Positions 16,238 through 24,948 of a stretch of 25,102 nucleotides of DNA are shown piece by piece. The first letter of the stretch is position 1. Every line of letters begins with the position of its first letter. The stretch covers positions 1 to 25,102 of the forward strand of contig JAITQZ010000122.1 of NCBI GenBank assembly GCA_031288635.1, read 5' to 3'. Below the pieces are notes generated by a model that saw only the letters and a list, made by a program, of their open reading frames with translations, was not told the DNA's origin and did not search any database. Both the position numbers and the translations under genes were made by a program. Origin of the DNA: Candidatus Peribacteria bacterium (GTDB lineage: Bacteria > Patescibacteria > JAEDAM01 > Absconditabacterales > Absconditicoccaceae).

Positions 16238-17704
16238 TTAAGCAAGGTTTTCTTCGCTAAATCCGCTTATTACTACATCTTTGAAGGTTTCTTTGATTTT
16301 CTTCGGTGCTCCTTTGTAGAATACGAGTATGTTCTGGTGTACTTTCCCAACTTTCCTACCGGCGTAAAATTGTTTCTTCGTCCTCAATGGAACGGTTCAG
16401 AGCTGATTGAGTAGGATAATGTCGTTGTAAAAGTCCGCTCCGTTCTCTCTGAATATTCTCTTGGTGTCCTCTACGAAAGGATAATAAAAGCCTGTTTTTC
16501 TGTCTCTTACTTCTCCTACCACAAACACGGCAAATCTGTTGTCTTTCAAAAGACTTAAAGTCTGAGTGATGATTTCGGTGTAGTTGCTCAAGAACGTCTG
16601 GTATTCCATATTGCTTAAGTCCTCAGGATTGTCGGAATACTTCTCTAAGTCTACATAAGGAGGGCAGGAGAATATCATATCAGCTTCGGTATGTTCCAGA
16701 ATTTTGTTGATTTCTGTGGAATTACCACAAAGCCGCTTCGGTCAATACCTGTTTCCTAACTTATCTGCCATATCAAAGGCTTGTTTTTCGTTTGCTTTCA
16801 CCTGTTTTTCACTCAAATCTACTCCGTAGTAATTGTACCCAAGCTTCGCTGCAACCATCCCTCTTACACTTCATCAGGCGAACGGGTCAATAATCGTTCC
16901 CCCAGGTGTGCAAAACCGCTTGTAGCATATCTCACAGAGAACGGGGTCAAAGATTGATAGCATTCCTCCTTCTTCTGTGATTGCTGTATTGGCTGTCTCG
17001 GGGTCGTAGTAGTCAATCAAATATTCCTCCTGAAACTCCTTATCCGTCAGCTTTCTTCCGAGTTTCTTTTCAGTTTTCTCCTTAAAGTTGTAATATCAGG
17101 GTATCCCCATTTGCGTACTTCACGTTGTCTCCGTCTGTTCTCTTCCGACATTGCTTTTTATTCCTAGTGCTAACCGTTCCTGCTTTCTTTGTATCCGGTA
17201 TCCTTGTTTGGTATCGAGTACAGAGAAGGGAGGCACGCCAAACTCTTCAGTCAGTGATTTCTTTTCTATCTCTAGTGGTTGCAGGGCGACATCGAGGGGT
17301 GTTATACCAAACTCTCCGAGGGGGAGAAGTTCAACCTCCAACCCCTCAACTCGTGCAGCGAACTCTTTTCTGTCCATCTCGGAGAAACGGGTATTGTATT
17401 CAACCACTTTTTCCTTCGCTTGCTCGAGTGTGTCTGCCTTGATGTAGATACAAGGGATATTGTCAGCGGGGAGTAGTTCCCCCTCGCTGGCAAGTTCATT
17501 GAGTGCTTTTAGTCTTTGGTGTCCGTCTAGGATTAAGTTATCGTGTTCATATCGTAAGTAGATGGGAGCGTCAAAGCCTTTCTGCTTTATAGTCTCTTTT
17601 AGACTTTGTATCAAATCAGGGCGTTCTTTTTTCAATCCACCTTGGAAGTCTTTTAGTGCTGTTCTCTGCACGAATGTTCAGCCTACGATGTTATTTTTGA
17701 GCAT
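16238..17704 (-). CDS. ParB-like domain fused to a DNA methyltransferase, 488 aa
   Basis: The N-terminal part (about residues 1-180) is ParB-like: LKDFQGGLKKERPDLIQSLK, GFDAPIYLRY and the signature LILDGHQRLKALNEL. The methyltransferase part has motif I IIDPFAGGSVRGMVAAKLG (both Gly of GG TGA-coded), then YYGVDLSEKQVKAN (acidic end of motif II) and motif IV MIFSCPPYVDLEKYSDNP. FAVFVVGEVRD and VHQNILVFYKG follow. The SCPPY motif and order (I before IV) fit an amino-methyltransferase (N6A or N4C). Such ParB-methylase fusions occur in many phages and may protect phage DNA from restriction or mark packaging sites. Start ATG 17702-17704; a GTG at 17671 is possible. Confidence 0.85.
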
Positions 17705-17718
17705 AGGGTGAGGTATTA

Positions 17719-17868
17719 CTAATAAAAGAGCATACAATAGTTATCTACTCCCCGTTGTATGACGGGAATAGACGCACACTTAAATCTCTCAACGCATAAC
17801 AGCACAGCTAAAGCTACTACTATTATCCCTCCCACTATCCGTAGGAGTCTCTCTATGGTGCTATTCAT
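17719..17868 (-). CDS. Very small single-TM protein, 49 aa
   Basis: MNSTIERLLRIVGGIIVVAL then AVLLCVERFKCASIP gives one strong membrane helix (residues about 9-27) with a short C-terminal tail ending NYCMLFY. The start is preceded by TTTACCAACAATATA. No function is recognised. Its place among early small genes suggests a phage accessory membrane protein. Confidence 0.6.
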   Translation of the reverse strand: MNSTIERLLRIVGGIIVVALAVLLCVERFKCASIPVIQRGVDNYCMLFY

Positions 17869-17892
17869 TATATTGTTGGTAAAGAAGTAAAA

Positions 17893-18084
17893 CTAACTAA
17901 GATAGGTATTTGGACGAGCTACGCCTTTGATGTATAATGGTAAATTGCTGTAATTTCTGTTGCGTGGCTCGCTCTTCTTCGCTTCCCTTGCTGCTCTCAG
18001 CTCTTCGCTACACTGCTTGCACAAGTTCCCTTTAACAATTAACTTGTTGCAGTTCCCGCATTCTTTCATTTGTTTGTTTTTCAT
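17893..18084 (-). CDS. Small zinc-ribbon protein, 63 aa
   Basis: MKNKQMKECGNCNKLIVKGN then LCKQCSEELRAAREAKK has two CxxC pairs (CGNC and CKQC) spaced like a zinc ribbon, and a basic C-terminus. The ATG at 18084 is chosen because it lies 11 bases after the upstream stop; an ATG at 18129 would overlap that gene. Its role is unknown; such proteins often bind nucleic acid or act as adaptors. Confidence 0.65.
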   Translation of the reverse strand: MKNKQMKECGNCNKLIVKGNLCKQCSEELRAAREAKKSEPRNRNYSNLPLYIKGVARPNTYLS

Positions 18085-18095
18085 TTCTATGTTCG

Positions 18096-18530
18096 CTAAG
18101 AAATAAAAGAGAAAAGTCTGGCTATTCAATAGAGCAGTAAGACGAGCAACATAATCATAAGAGTTTGTTTTATTACTTTCTGTCTCCTTTCTATTCTTGC
18201 AGTTTTTTCACAAATGTCATTTACCCTATCGCAAAGGTTTAAAACATTTCCGTTTATGTAATATATTCTCTCTTGAACAATTTCTGGATACTTAATGTAC
18301 ATCGTTCATAGATTTTTTGATTTGTATCCTGGTTCTTTTTCGCTCATTTCTTCTTCACTTCTTGCATTGCACTGAAAAAATGGGTCATAAGATGCAAATA
18401 TTTTTGGGGTTTCTATGGCATCTCTTACGTTCCGCCCAGAAGACAATCTTTTTCTAAATGCACTTTCACTTACCGCTTTCTCTCACTGCTTCTTACAATG
18501 AAATTCATAAAACTCTTTTTTGGTTAACAT
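18096..18530 (-). CDS. Tail-anchored hypothetical protein, 144 aa
   Basis: It begins MLTKKEFYEFHCKKQGEKAV with a basic helical part (SAFRKRLSSGRNVRDAIE), then ERIYYINGNVLNLCDRVNDI. It ends in a membrane helix (QTLMIMLLVLLLYGIARLF). Three TGA=Gly codons are used, including one in the membrane segment. The start context is TTTTACCAACTATCACA. No family is recognised. Confidence 0.62.
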
Positions 18531-18554
18531 TGTGATAGTTGGTAAAAGTAAAAA

Positions 18555-19001
18555 TTACCCTTTTAACGAAGGGTTTTTTGCGAAAATCTCGTCAATTTTC
18601 GATTGATATTTTTCTATCCACTCTTTAATTTCGTAGGTGTACACTTTGAAGAGAGTAGGGGATTGCTTGTAATGCAATAAACTTCCTTCCAAGTCTTCAA
18701 CTCTGCTCTTTCCTATCTCTTTTACAAGGTTTATTCTGAATATCTGCTGTTCTCAATTTCCCATTGCCTTATGATTACAGGGAAACATACATTGGGGTCT
18801 TACATTATCAACACATCGTCTAAGATGTAGTACCGCCCTAGTTATCCAATGTCAACAGGTGATTTTCTTTCGATGTAGCTTTTTTCAGCAGGTGAAGCAA
18901 GTACAAAAACCATTTTCATCAGCATAAAAAAGTCTGATATATTTTGAGAAAACTTTATCTAGTTTTCCTACAAGTTTTTTTCTGCTTTCTTTTTCTTTCA
19001 T
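18555..19001 (-). CDS. ninG: NinG/Rap-like recombination protein, 148 aa
   Basis: It resembles lambda NinG (Rap), which promotes phage recombination through Holliday-junction processing. Visible features are KKLVGKLDKVFSKYIRLFYA, the zinc motif FCTCFTCGKKLHRKKITCGH (its last Gly TGA-coded) and then WITRAVLHLRRCVDNVRPQC with a following CNHKAMGNG. This matches the NinG order C-x2-C, GH, R..., N.R.QC..CN...GN. The C-terminus (IKEWIEKYQSKIDEIFAKN) is helical. It is the first gene of the leftward block, divergent from the recombinase gene. A hairpin (CCCTT/AAGGG) overlaps its 3' end. Confidence 0.85.
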
Positions 19002-19154
19002 AACTGAAAATTCCTAAGTTATAAAACTCAGGATAACACACGCAACTATCACATATCATAATTTTACTAATTACTAACCATTTTTCAATACTATTTGATA
19101 ACTTCTGGTTATAGCCTTTTTAATACTTTACATTTATTTTAGTTTACATTTTTG

Positions 19155-19160
19155 TATAAT
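19155..19160 (+). promoter_or_regulatory. -10 box of a likely recombinase promoter
   Basis: TATAAT at this position with TTTATT 16 bases upstream fits a sigma70-like promoter reading rightward, about 50 bases before the recombinase ATG. The region 19002-19208 separates the leftward block from the recombinase gene and likely also holds the leftward promoter. Confidence 0.45.
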
Positions 19161-19208
19161 GTAGATGTGTGATAGTTGGATATGATTTTATATTATTATA
19201 TTCAACTA

Positions 19209-20087
19209 ATGGAAGAGATAATGAATAAGTTTAGGTCATTCCTAAAAACTAATGGATTTTCATATTCGGCAACATACTCTTATAATTTATCAGTAGATAA
19301 ATTTGTTAATTACCGGCAGAGTAGGGGAGTGGCAGTGAAAAATCCTGAATATATTACTTTGGAAATGATAGAGGAGTGGAAGGGGAGTATGCTAACTAAC
19401 GAAAGGACTATAAATCAGTATCTTTTTGGAATAAGAAAATTTCTTTTTTTCTGTGAGATTTCAGATTTCAAGGTACTAAATTATAAGAAAATTCTGATTT
19501 GTAAGGAGTTTAGACCAGAGAAATCGTATATTACGAGGGAACAAATGGAAAATTATTTAGACATCATACAACATTGAAAAGGAAACTTTCTTTCCAAAAT
19601 AAGAGATTTCTTAATCGTTAAAACTTTACGGTCAACTGGGCTAAGGATTTCTGAACTCTTATCGATTAAGTTTCAAGATGTGGATTCTGACGGTAGCATC
19701 AAAGTTATAGGGAAAGGCAAGAAAATAAGGACGGTGTTTCTTTCGGAAGAGATTATAAAACAGGCTAATTTTTATCGCTATACCAGAGAAGAAACAAGTC
19801 TGATTTCTGATTTTATGTTTGTATCTCACTCTAGAAGTTCACGGGGAAAAAATTTATCGAGAAACTCGGCTGAGGAAATGATTAGAAAACTTAATAATAA
19901 ACTGTGAATTATGCAGAAACTCACGCCACATTCATTCCGTCATTGATTTGCAACTTACATTGTAAGAAAGGGAGGAAATTTGGTAGATTTGCAGCACGCT
20001 TTGGGGAATTCTAATCTTGCTACAACATCAACTTATCTTCATTCAGACGCAAGTAGAATAAGAGAATTACAAAAATTAGTAGAATAA
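19209..20087 (+). CDS. XerC/D-type tyrosine recombinase (phage integrase), 292 aa
   Basis: The N-terminal SAM-like DNA-binding part (MNKFRSFLKTNGFSYSATYS) is followed by a catalytic domain with all expected residues: Arg146 (STGLRISEL), the lysine of GKGKKIRT (about 171), His241-x-x-Arg244 (HSFRHGFATY), His263 (LQHALGNS) and Tyr276 (TTSTYLHSD). TGA encodes Gly after IIQH, before IMQKL and inside HSFRHG, so a standard-code annotation would see three fragments. Three ATG starts are in frame (19182, 19209, 19221). 19209 or 19221 fits the family start best. It is the only site-specific recombinase visible, and a palindromic Xer-like site lies 167 bases downstream. It could integrate the phage, move the 20.3-24.9 kb cassette and invert the fibre segment. 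Confidence 0.93.
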
Positions 20088-20115
20088 AAGGGTTGTGTTG
20101 TGCAAAGTATACAAT

Positions 20116-20142
20116 AAAAGAGTAGATTTAAACTACTCTTTT
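20116..20142 (+). terminator. Terminator after the recombinase gene
   Basis: AAAAGAGTAG, a 7-base loop and CTACTCTTTT form a 10-bp stem 28 bases past the recombinase stop. The T-run is part of the stem on both strands, so it can act in either direction. Confidence 0.65.
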
Positions 20143-20219
20143 AAAAAAGTAAAAAAAGTCTTGCAATTTGAAAATTTATGAGTATAATTACTACGACAAT
20201 GTGAAACCGATATGCAAAA

Positions 20220-20236
20220 ATGGAGTTTAACTCCAT
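20220..20236 (-). terminator. Short hairpin with a T-run on the minus strand
   Basis: ATGGAGTT and AACTCCAT form a near-perfect dyad with a 1-base centre, followed on the minus strand by TTTTT. It would stop leftward transcripts arriving from the cassette before they enter the recombinase gene. Confidence 0.5.
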
Positions 20237-20253
20237 TAAAAAAATTCTATGCT

Positions 20254-20285
20254 TTACCTTGCACAAGATACATTGTGCAAGGTAA
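20254..20285. repeat. Perfect 13-6-13 palindrome, probable Xer-type core recombination site
   Basis: TTACCTTGCACAA, GATACA and TTGTGCAAGGTAA: the arms are exact inverted repeats around a 6-bp centre, the geometry of XerC/XerD (dif-like) and many tyrosine-recombinase core sites. It lies 167 bases after the recombinase stop, where attP or attL is expected. The centre plus right arm (20267-20285) recurs exactly at 24949-24967. Confidence 0.75.
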
Positions 20286-20424
20286 GAATCACCGGGATTC
20301 AGACTAGGTTTAGTTTGTTTACTGCGAATGAACCTTTTTAGCTACTTTGCACAAAAACTTTGTGCATTCGCTCCGCAAGTAGCATTTCGTAAATTTTCCA
20401 TATTGGGGGAATGTGATTCTTACC
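20281..20424. repeat. Nested inverted repeats in the gene-free stretch 20088-20644
   Basis: GGTAAGAATCAC (20281-20292) pairs with GTGATTCTTACC (20413-20424). Inside, GCGAATG (20324-20330) pairs with CATTCGC (20365-20371), and GCTACTT (20341-20347) with AAGTAGC (20377-20383). Between those is TTGCACAA-AAACT-TTGTGCA. A further TTGCACAA-CACCTA-TTGTGTG lies at 20508-20528. The 557-base gap has no believable ORF; it looks like a recombination or replication site region. Confidence 0.6.
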
Positions 20425-20557
20425 CGCTCGAATGACTAAAAAATAGGGGACTACTCCTCTACTCTGCTTTAATTGAAAAATATAGTTCAGAATTGTATTT
20501 ACCGCTTTTGCACAACACCTATTGTGTGTCCGTTCGGGAAATTTTTTTCTATGGAAT

Positions 20558-20616
20558 GAAAAGTTTTGGCGTATTTTCGAGGCAAAAAAAGCTCGCTTCG
20601 CTCGCTGGGGGGGAGA
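20558..20616 (+). repeat. Left imperfect inverted end of the cassette
   Basis: GAAAAGTTTTGGC, then GAGGCAAAAAA, a CG-rich block and GGGGGGGAGA occur in the same order as on the reverse strand of 24827-24889. The CG-rich middle differs (GCTCGCTTCGCTCGC here, an inverted CGCCC/GGGCG there). Confidence 0.55.
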
Positions 20617-20644
20617 AATTATTTGCTGTTTATTTGTTGATCAT

Positions 20645-20818
20645 TTACACAATTTTTCCATCTACAACGATTTCTATACTTTGTCCGTATTCATAATTTA
20701 TTGCAAAGTCTTTTGCTTCTTGTAAGTTTTCATAATCTCAAAAAATTAATTCCGCAAATTGAACTTGTCGGGTGTTGTGATCGGTTTTGATGATGTGGAT
20801 TATTTTTGGATTTCTCAT
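20645..20818 (-). CDS. Small hypothetical protein, 57 aa
   Basis: It begins MRNPKIIHIIKTDHNTRQVQ and ends NYEYGQSIEIVVDGKIV, a compact alpha/beta layout with one TGA=Gly (ELIFGDYE). It lies 9 bases after the methyltransferase stop, last in the cassette operon. The function is unknown. Confidence 0.6.
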
Positions 20819-20827
20819 GAGTAGTAT

Positions 20828-22021
20828 TTATATAGTTAATATCTTCTCTTTTTCTTCATAAAATTTTTCAAAACCATCCACTATAATCATATTTTCATCA
20901 TGTCTCTCATTGAAAGAAAAGAGTTTTCTACTTTGAATATTATGAGTTTTAATAAGTATTTTCCTCTGATATCCATGTTTCTGGCAAGCTTGTAATAAAA
21001 GATGTACAGCATTCTCCAAAGATTCGCTTTCTTTTTGAATCTTTACAGGAATTGGTTTAAAGGTTTTTTCTGTCTTCAAAAATCAGTCAATACCTTTATT
21101 TCTTTGTACTGGAATAATTTGTAAACGATCTAAAAGATCTGAAAAAGCTGAATCTTTATTTATATAAGCATCTTTCCCTTTTTTTAACAGTTCTGATTCT
21201 GTTTTTATTGGATTTTTTAATCTAGTGTTTGATAATGCGATGGCATCTTCCGACTTGTCGATTCAAACAAAATTTCTATTAAGAAGTTTTGCTGCTACAA
21301 GTGTTGTTCCACTTCAACAAAAAGGATCTAAAACAATATCTTCTTCATCAGTAGTCAATTTGATAATGTTTTCTAAAAGTAAAATAGGTTTTTGAGTAGG
21401 ATAGCCTACCCTTTCTTTTGCTTTTGGATTCAAATAAGGAATTTCCCAAACATCTGAAAGAGGCACTCCCCTTTTCTCTTCAATCAATTCCACATTTCCC
21501 TCTTTTGAATTTTTGTAAACTGTTTTTCCGTTTCAGTCTTTTATTCTTTTTTGAAAAATTTGATCAAGGTTAGTGGTTGGAGAATAGTCTGTATACATAG
21601 GATTAAATTTAAAATCAGCCGTTTTGCTGTAAAAGAAAATTACTTGATGACTATTTAATAGTCATTTTTTTGCATTTGACCATCTTTTATATGATCGAAT
21701 AATTTCACTCTGAAAATTTTCAGTTCAAAAAATCTCATCCAAAGCAATTCTTAAATAATGGGAAGCACTACGATCACAATGCAAAAAAATACTTCCTGTA
21801 TCTTTTAAAACTCTTTTACACTTTTGAAGTCTCTCTTGAATATAATTTTTATAAGTGATAATATCGTCCCATGTATCATCAAAAGTATACTCTTTACTAT
21901 TATCTCTTGTTTTTAAGACTTGTGTTTTTTGGGTAAAAAAAGGAGGATCAAGATAAATCAGATCAATAGTATTTGATCCTATTTTTTCAAGTTCGTGTAA
22001 AGAATCTCAATGGATAAGCAT
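20828..22021 (-). CDS. Type II DNA methyltransferase (beta-class N6A/N4C), 397 aa
   Basis: It methylates an amino group in the recognition sequence of the linked restriction enzyme (inference). Motif IV comes first: IDLIYLDPPFFTQ (Asp25-Pro-Pro-Phe28), after MLIHGDSLHEL. Then SEIIRSYKRWSNAKKGLLNS and HQVIFFYSK (motif VIII region), GYPTQKPILLLENII (motif X) and motif I DIVLDPFCGSGTTLVAAKLL, then NFVGIDKSEDA. IV before I is the beta arrangement. The C-terminal 120 residues (SAFSDLLDRLQIIPVQRNKG onward) probably hold target recognition. Seven TGA=Gly codons include one in FCGSG. The ATG lies 22 bases after the restriction enzyme's stop. Confidence 0.9.
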
Positions 22022-22043
22022 AGTTAATATACATAAAATAAAA

Positions 22044-22670
22044 CTATTCCTTCGTCTTTTTATTTGCAATTTCTTCTAAAATTTTCAAAAGATCAACACC
22101 TGTTTCTTTTTTAACAAAATTCCAAGCAGAATCACCAAAGTAATATGCTCAGTTCACACCTGCATACACAGTTTGTAAAGTTTCTTGTATTCTAATTGCT
22201 TGGGATCTATTAGGATAATAAAACATAATACGAATTGGAGTATATCCAGCATTTTTTATATTTTGCACTCTTGTATGTTCTTTTGTAATATGATCTCCAT
22301 CTGTTGTGGCATCTCTCCATTTTATTTCATAAGCCTGATTTTCAACTAAACAATCAATTTCAAAAGTGGCTGGTCTTGCCCCTATCTTATTTGGAATTTT
22401 TACTTTTCTTTGAGCATGAGGAAATTTATCTTCAAAACATAAAATCGTTGCTTCTTCTAAAAAAGAACCTGCATATTTATAGAGAAAACGACCTTTATTT
22501 TGATATACATCAATTAGTTTTCCTTCTTTTGAAGTTATTCATAACACTCTATAAATTAAGTAATGAGCATTGTTGTCTTCTTCCATTTCTATAACACGAT
22601 CATTCATTTTTTCTTTTAGAGTCTTGGAATAAGAGTCTGCTAGTGCGATAATTTTTTCTTTAATGGTCAT
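22044..22670 (-). CDS. Type II restriction endonuclease, probably ApaLI-like, 208 aa
   Basis: The core has a PD-(D/E)XK layout: ATFEIDCLVENQAYEIKWRD (Asp106, Glu115-x-Lys117), followed by ATTDGDHITKEHTRVQNIKN and AGYTPIRIMFYYPNRSQAIR. I recognise this stretch as close to ApaLI-family enzymes, whose namesake cuts GTGCAC. That is from memory and needs a search. The N-terminal half is helical (KEKIIALADSYSKTLKEKMN). Two TGA=Gly codons are used. It sits between the methyltransferase and the ATPase in one operon, consistent with a complete type II system. Confidence 0.72.
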
Positions 22671-22706
22671 TTTCTAGTAAATAAAGTAATAAAAATCAAT
22701 TTGATT

Positions 22707-24173
22707 TTATAAATCTTCTCCTTGAATTAAAGAGATTATTTGAGCAATAGAATTTTTTAATTCTTGTTCATTGAGTGGATCGTTATTAGTATTTTCAGGA
22801 TGGTGAATTATATTTCTGATTTTTGTTGATAAAGTCGTATCATATTCTACAACTGACTGATCGAGTTTTAAGTGTCTATATTTTTGATCTTTTGTTAGTC
22901 ATTTACTAACAAGATAATTATCAAATTCTTTTGGGTTATAGTATTTTTCATCTTCTAGGATAGCCTTGGCTTGAATATATCAGTATAACTCATTATGAAA
23001 CTCTATCGTTGGAAGATTATATGCAATATAATTTATTTCTCACCAAGTAGGGCTATATTGTCCAAATAAGCATAAATTATTAGTTGGAGTAATAATAATA
23101 TTTTCATTTTTCTTACAAATAAATACATTTCTTATTTGATGATTTTCTTGAAAAATATAAGGTGAATGAGTAGTTAGAAATATTTGTTGAGTTTGTCATA
23201 ACACACCAAATGCTTGTGCAAGTTTAATTTGTGCAGATGGATGAAGACAAAGCTCAGGCTCATCTATGAAGAAATAAAAAGGCTTTTGGGTTTCTCTATC
23301 TTCTGCTAATAAATCAATATAGACTTGTAATAAGGTTAAAGCGATAACTCTTTGCATTCAACTTCCCTTATCTTCTAAAAAAGTTTCTGTTCAATCGTTA
23401 ACTTGAATTTTCGTGTTTTTGAAATAAGAGCTTATGTCCATGTTATCAAAATAAAAATTCATAGAAACATCTCAAAATTGGTTTTTGAAAATATTTTCTG
23501 CTTTTTTAGAAATACCTGCCAATTTGGCCTTCAAGCTTTCATCTCATTCATTAAAAGCTTTTTTATGAGCTTCTTCAAGGTCTTTATATAATTGTTCATT
23601 TTTAAATGATTCTGATATTCTATTTATCAATTTCCCACATATTGTAGCACTACCAAATTTTGCTATATCATCAGGACTCGTATCAGCTCGTATAAAATCA
23701 ATATCAAAATTCGCTAAAAATGCTTTATCAAAACCAGAAACATTTTCATATTGATTTGCAGTTGCATTCCATACTCATAATTTTTTCACATCCATGTCTA
23801 CTTGTTTTTTTCATTGAGTTATGGTTTTATTTTCTGAGCTACGACATAATTTCAATATTTGTACTTCATCATTTTCTATAATATATGTATGGTATTTAGG
23901 TTCCAAAGTTTTTTTTAAATTTCCGATCATTTCTAATTTTACAATAATATCTTCTCACAAGTGGTTTTTATTCTTCAAATTTTCAATCTCTTGCCCTTTT
24001 GAAAGTCAATTGAATAGAAAATCAATTGCTTCAAAAACAGTTGATTTTCCTGTGTTATTTTCTCCCACAAAAAAATTCAATCCACTATTTGTTCCATCAG
24101 GATAGTTAAATTCAATTGTTTGTTCTTCTTTAAATCATTTGAAGTTTTTAATGGTGATACTTTTTATGAACAT
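22707..24173 (-). CDS. AAA/OLD-type (AAA_15-like) ATPase, 488 aa
   Basis: This is an SMC-like ATPase of the kind found in OLD, Abi and restriction-linked defence proteins. It opens MFIKSITIKNFKGFKEEQTI with the Walker A FFVGENNTGKSTVFEAIDFL (P-loop about residues 37-45). It has a long helical insert (KDLEEAHKKAFNEGDESLK). The signature region is KGSGMQRVIALTLLQVYIDL, then Walker B YFFIDEPELCLHPSAQIKLA and the H-loop QIFLTTHSPYIF. The C-terminal domain ends TLSTKIRNIIHHPENTNND and LNEQELKNSIAQIISLIQGE, a segment seen in other AAA_15 proteins. No TOPRIM motif is visible, so it is not a full OLD nuclease. It is probably an anti-phage effector or accessory partner. Confidence 0.82.
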
Positions 24174-24187
24174 TCTAATTGTATATA

Positions 24188-24556
24188 TTATATAAATCAG
24201 CCTTTTTTCAATAATTTTTGAAACTTTTTCTCCTGTTTTTTATATTCATCTGGATCTTGCAATAATTTCTTTATTCTTGTTTCTTCTGCATTTTGATCTA
24301 TGTAATTAACTACTAATCAACATCTTTGACATATTCGGTTTGTTGTTCAAATCGGAGAAAAAAATGCTGATTGAACAGCTGATTTCTCTCCATAATTTTC
24401 TACATGAATATGGGTACAATGATTTTTAATCTTATTTTTTATATCTTGTTTTTTTCATTCTAAATATTTGTTAATGTCAAACGAAAAAGAAAATCTGACA
24501 GCAACGATTCCCAAAATTGCAACTACAATTGTTATGATAATTTGCCGGAAGGTCAT
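24188..24556 (-). CDS. Membrane-anchored hypothetical protein, 122 aa
   Basis: An N-terminal membrane helix (MTFRQIIITIVVAILGIVAV) is followed by a soluble part. That part has HCTHIHVENYGEKSAVQSAF and a CQRCGLV pair (CxxC), then a charged helix (YKKQEKKFQKLLKKGG). The two CxxC/HC positions could bind metal. It starts the leftward cassette operon, 14 bases before the ATPase ATG. The role is unknown; a membrane sensor or effector for the ATPase is a guess. Confidence 0.65.
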
Positions 24557-24815
24557 TCGTAGAAAATAAAAGGATAAAAACTCTGGTCTTATTGATTACA
24601 TATATTTTCTTTGTTAAGAAAGATTTATATATACACATCTCTTAATTTTTTTTAAACATTATGTGTTATATAAATTTCCAATTAAAAGTATTTTTGTATA
24701 TCTCTATACTAAACTATAATTCTGCTCCAATTTTTCAAGCTCAATTACAAAAACAACAACTTGCCTTCCCATCAGCTTTATCAACATCACCTTATATAAT
24801 CCATAAATTTTTGCA
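24557..24815. other. Gene-poor AT-rich stretch upstream of the cassette operon
   Basis: I see no convincing gene. A short minus-strand frame (about 24719-24795) without a start codon reads GDVDKADGKASCCFCNGAGK and IGAEL, which resembles a zinc-finger tail and could be a gene remnant. The promoter of the leftward operon must lie here, but no clear -35/-10 pair can be named. Confidence 0.4.
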
Positions 24816-24826
24816 CTAAAGGGCAA

Positions 24827-24889
24827 TCTCCCCCCTTCGCCCTTCGGGCGATTTTTTGCCTCTTATTTTATCGGAAGCCAAAACTTTTC
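24827..24889 (-). repeat. Right imperfect inverted end of the cassette
   Basis: On the minus strand it carries GAAAAGTTTTGGC, GAGGCAAAAAA, a CGCCC/GGGCG hairpin and GGGGGGAGA, in the same order as 20558-20616. Confidence 0.55.
24838..24857 (+). terminator. Rightward terminator at the cassette end
   Basis: CGCCC, TTC and GGGCG form a 5-bp G-C stem followed by ATTTTTT. It reads rightward, so it would block transcription leaving the cassette to the right. Confidence 0.7.
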
Positions 24890-24948
24890 TCTTTGTTTAT
24901 TCGTTTCCCTCACAGGTATCCGCTTTGCGTCTACACTCGCACAACCTG

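Noticed and set aside
20281..20424. Integron attC-like or tRNA gene interpretation of the nested repeats
   Set aside because: No RYYYAAC/GTTRRRY core pairs and no cloverleaf with a T-loop could be found; the recombinase is of XerC/D rather than IntI type as far as visible.
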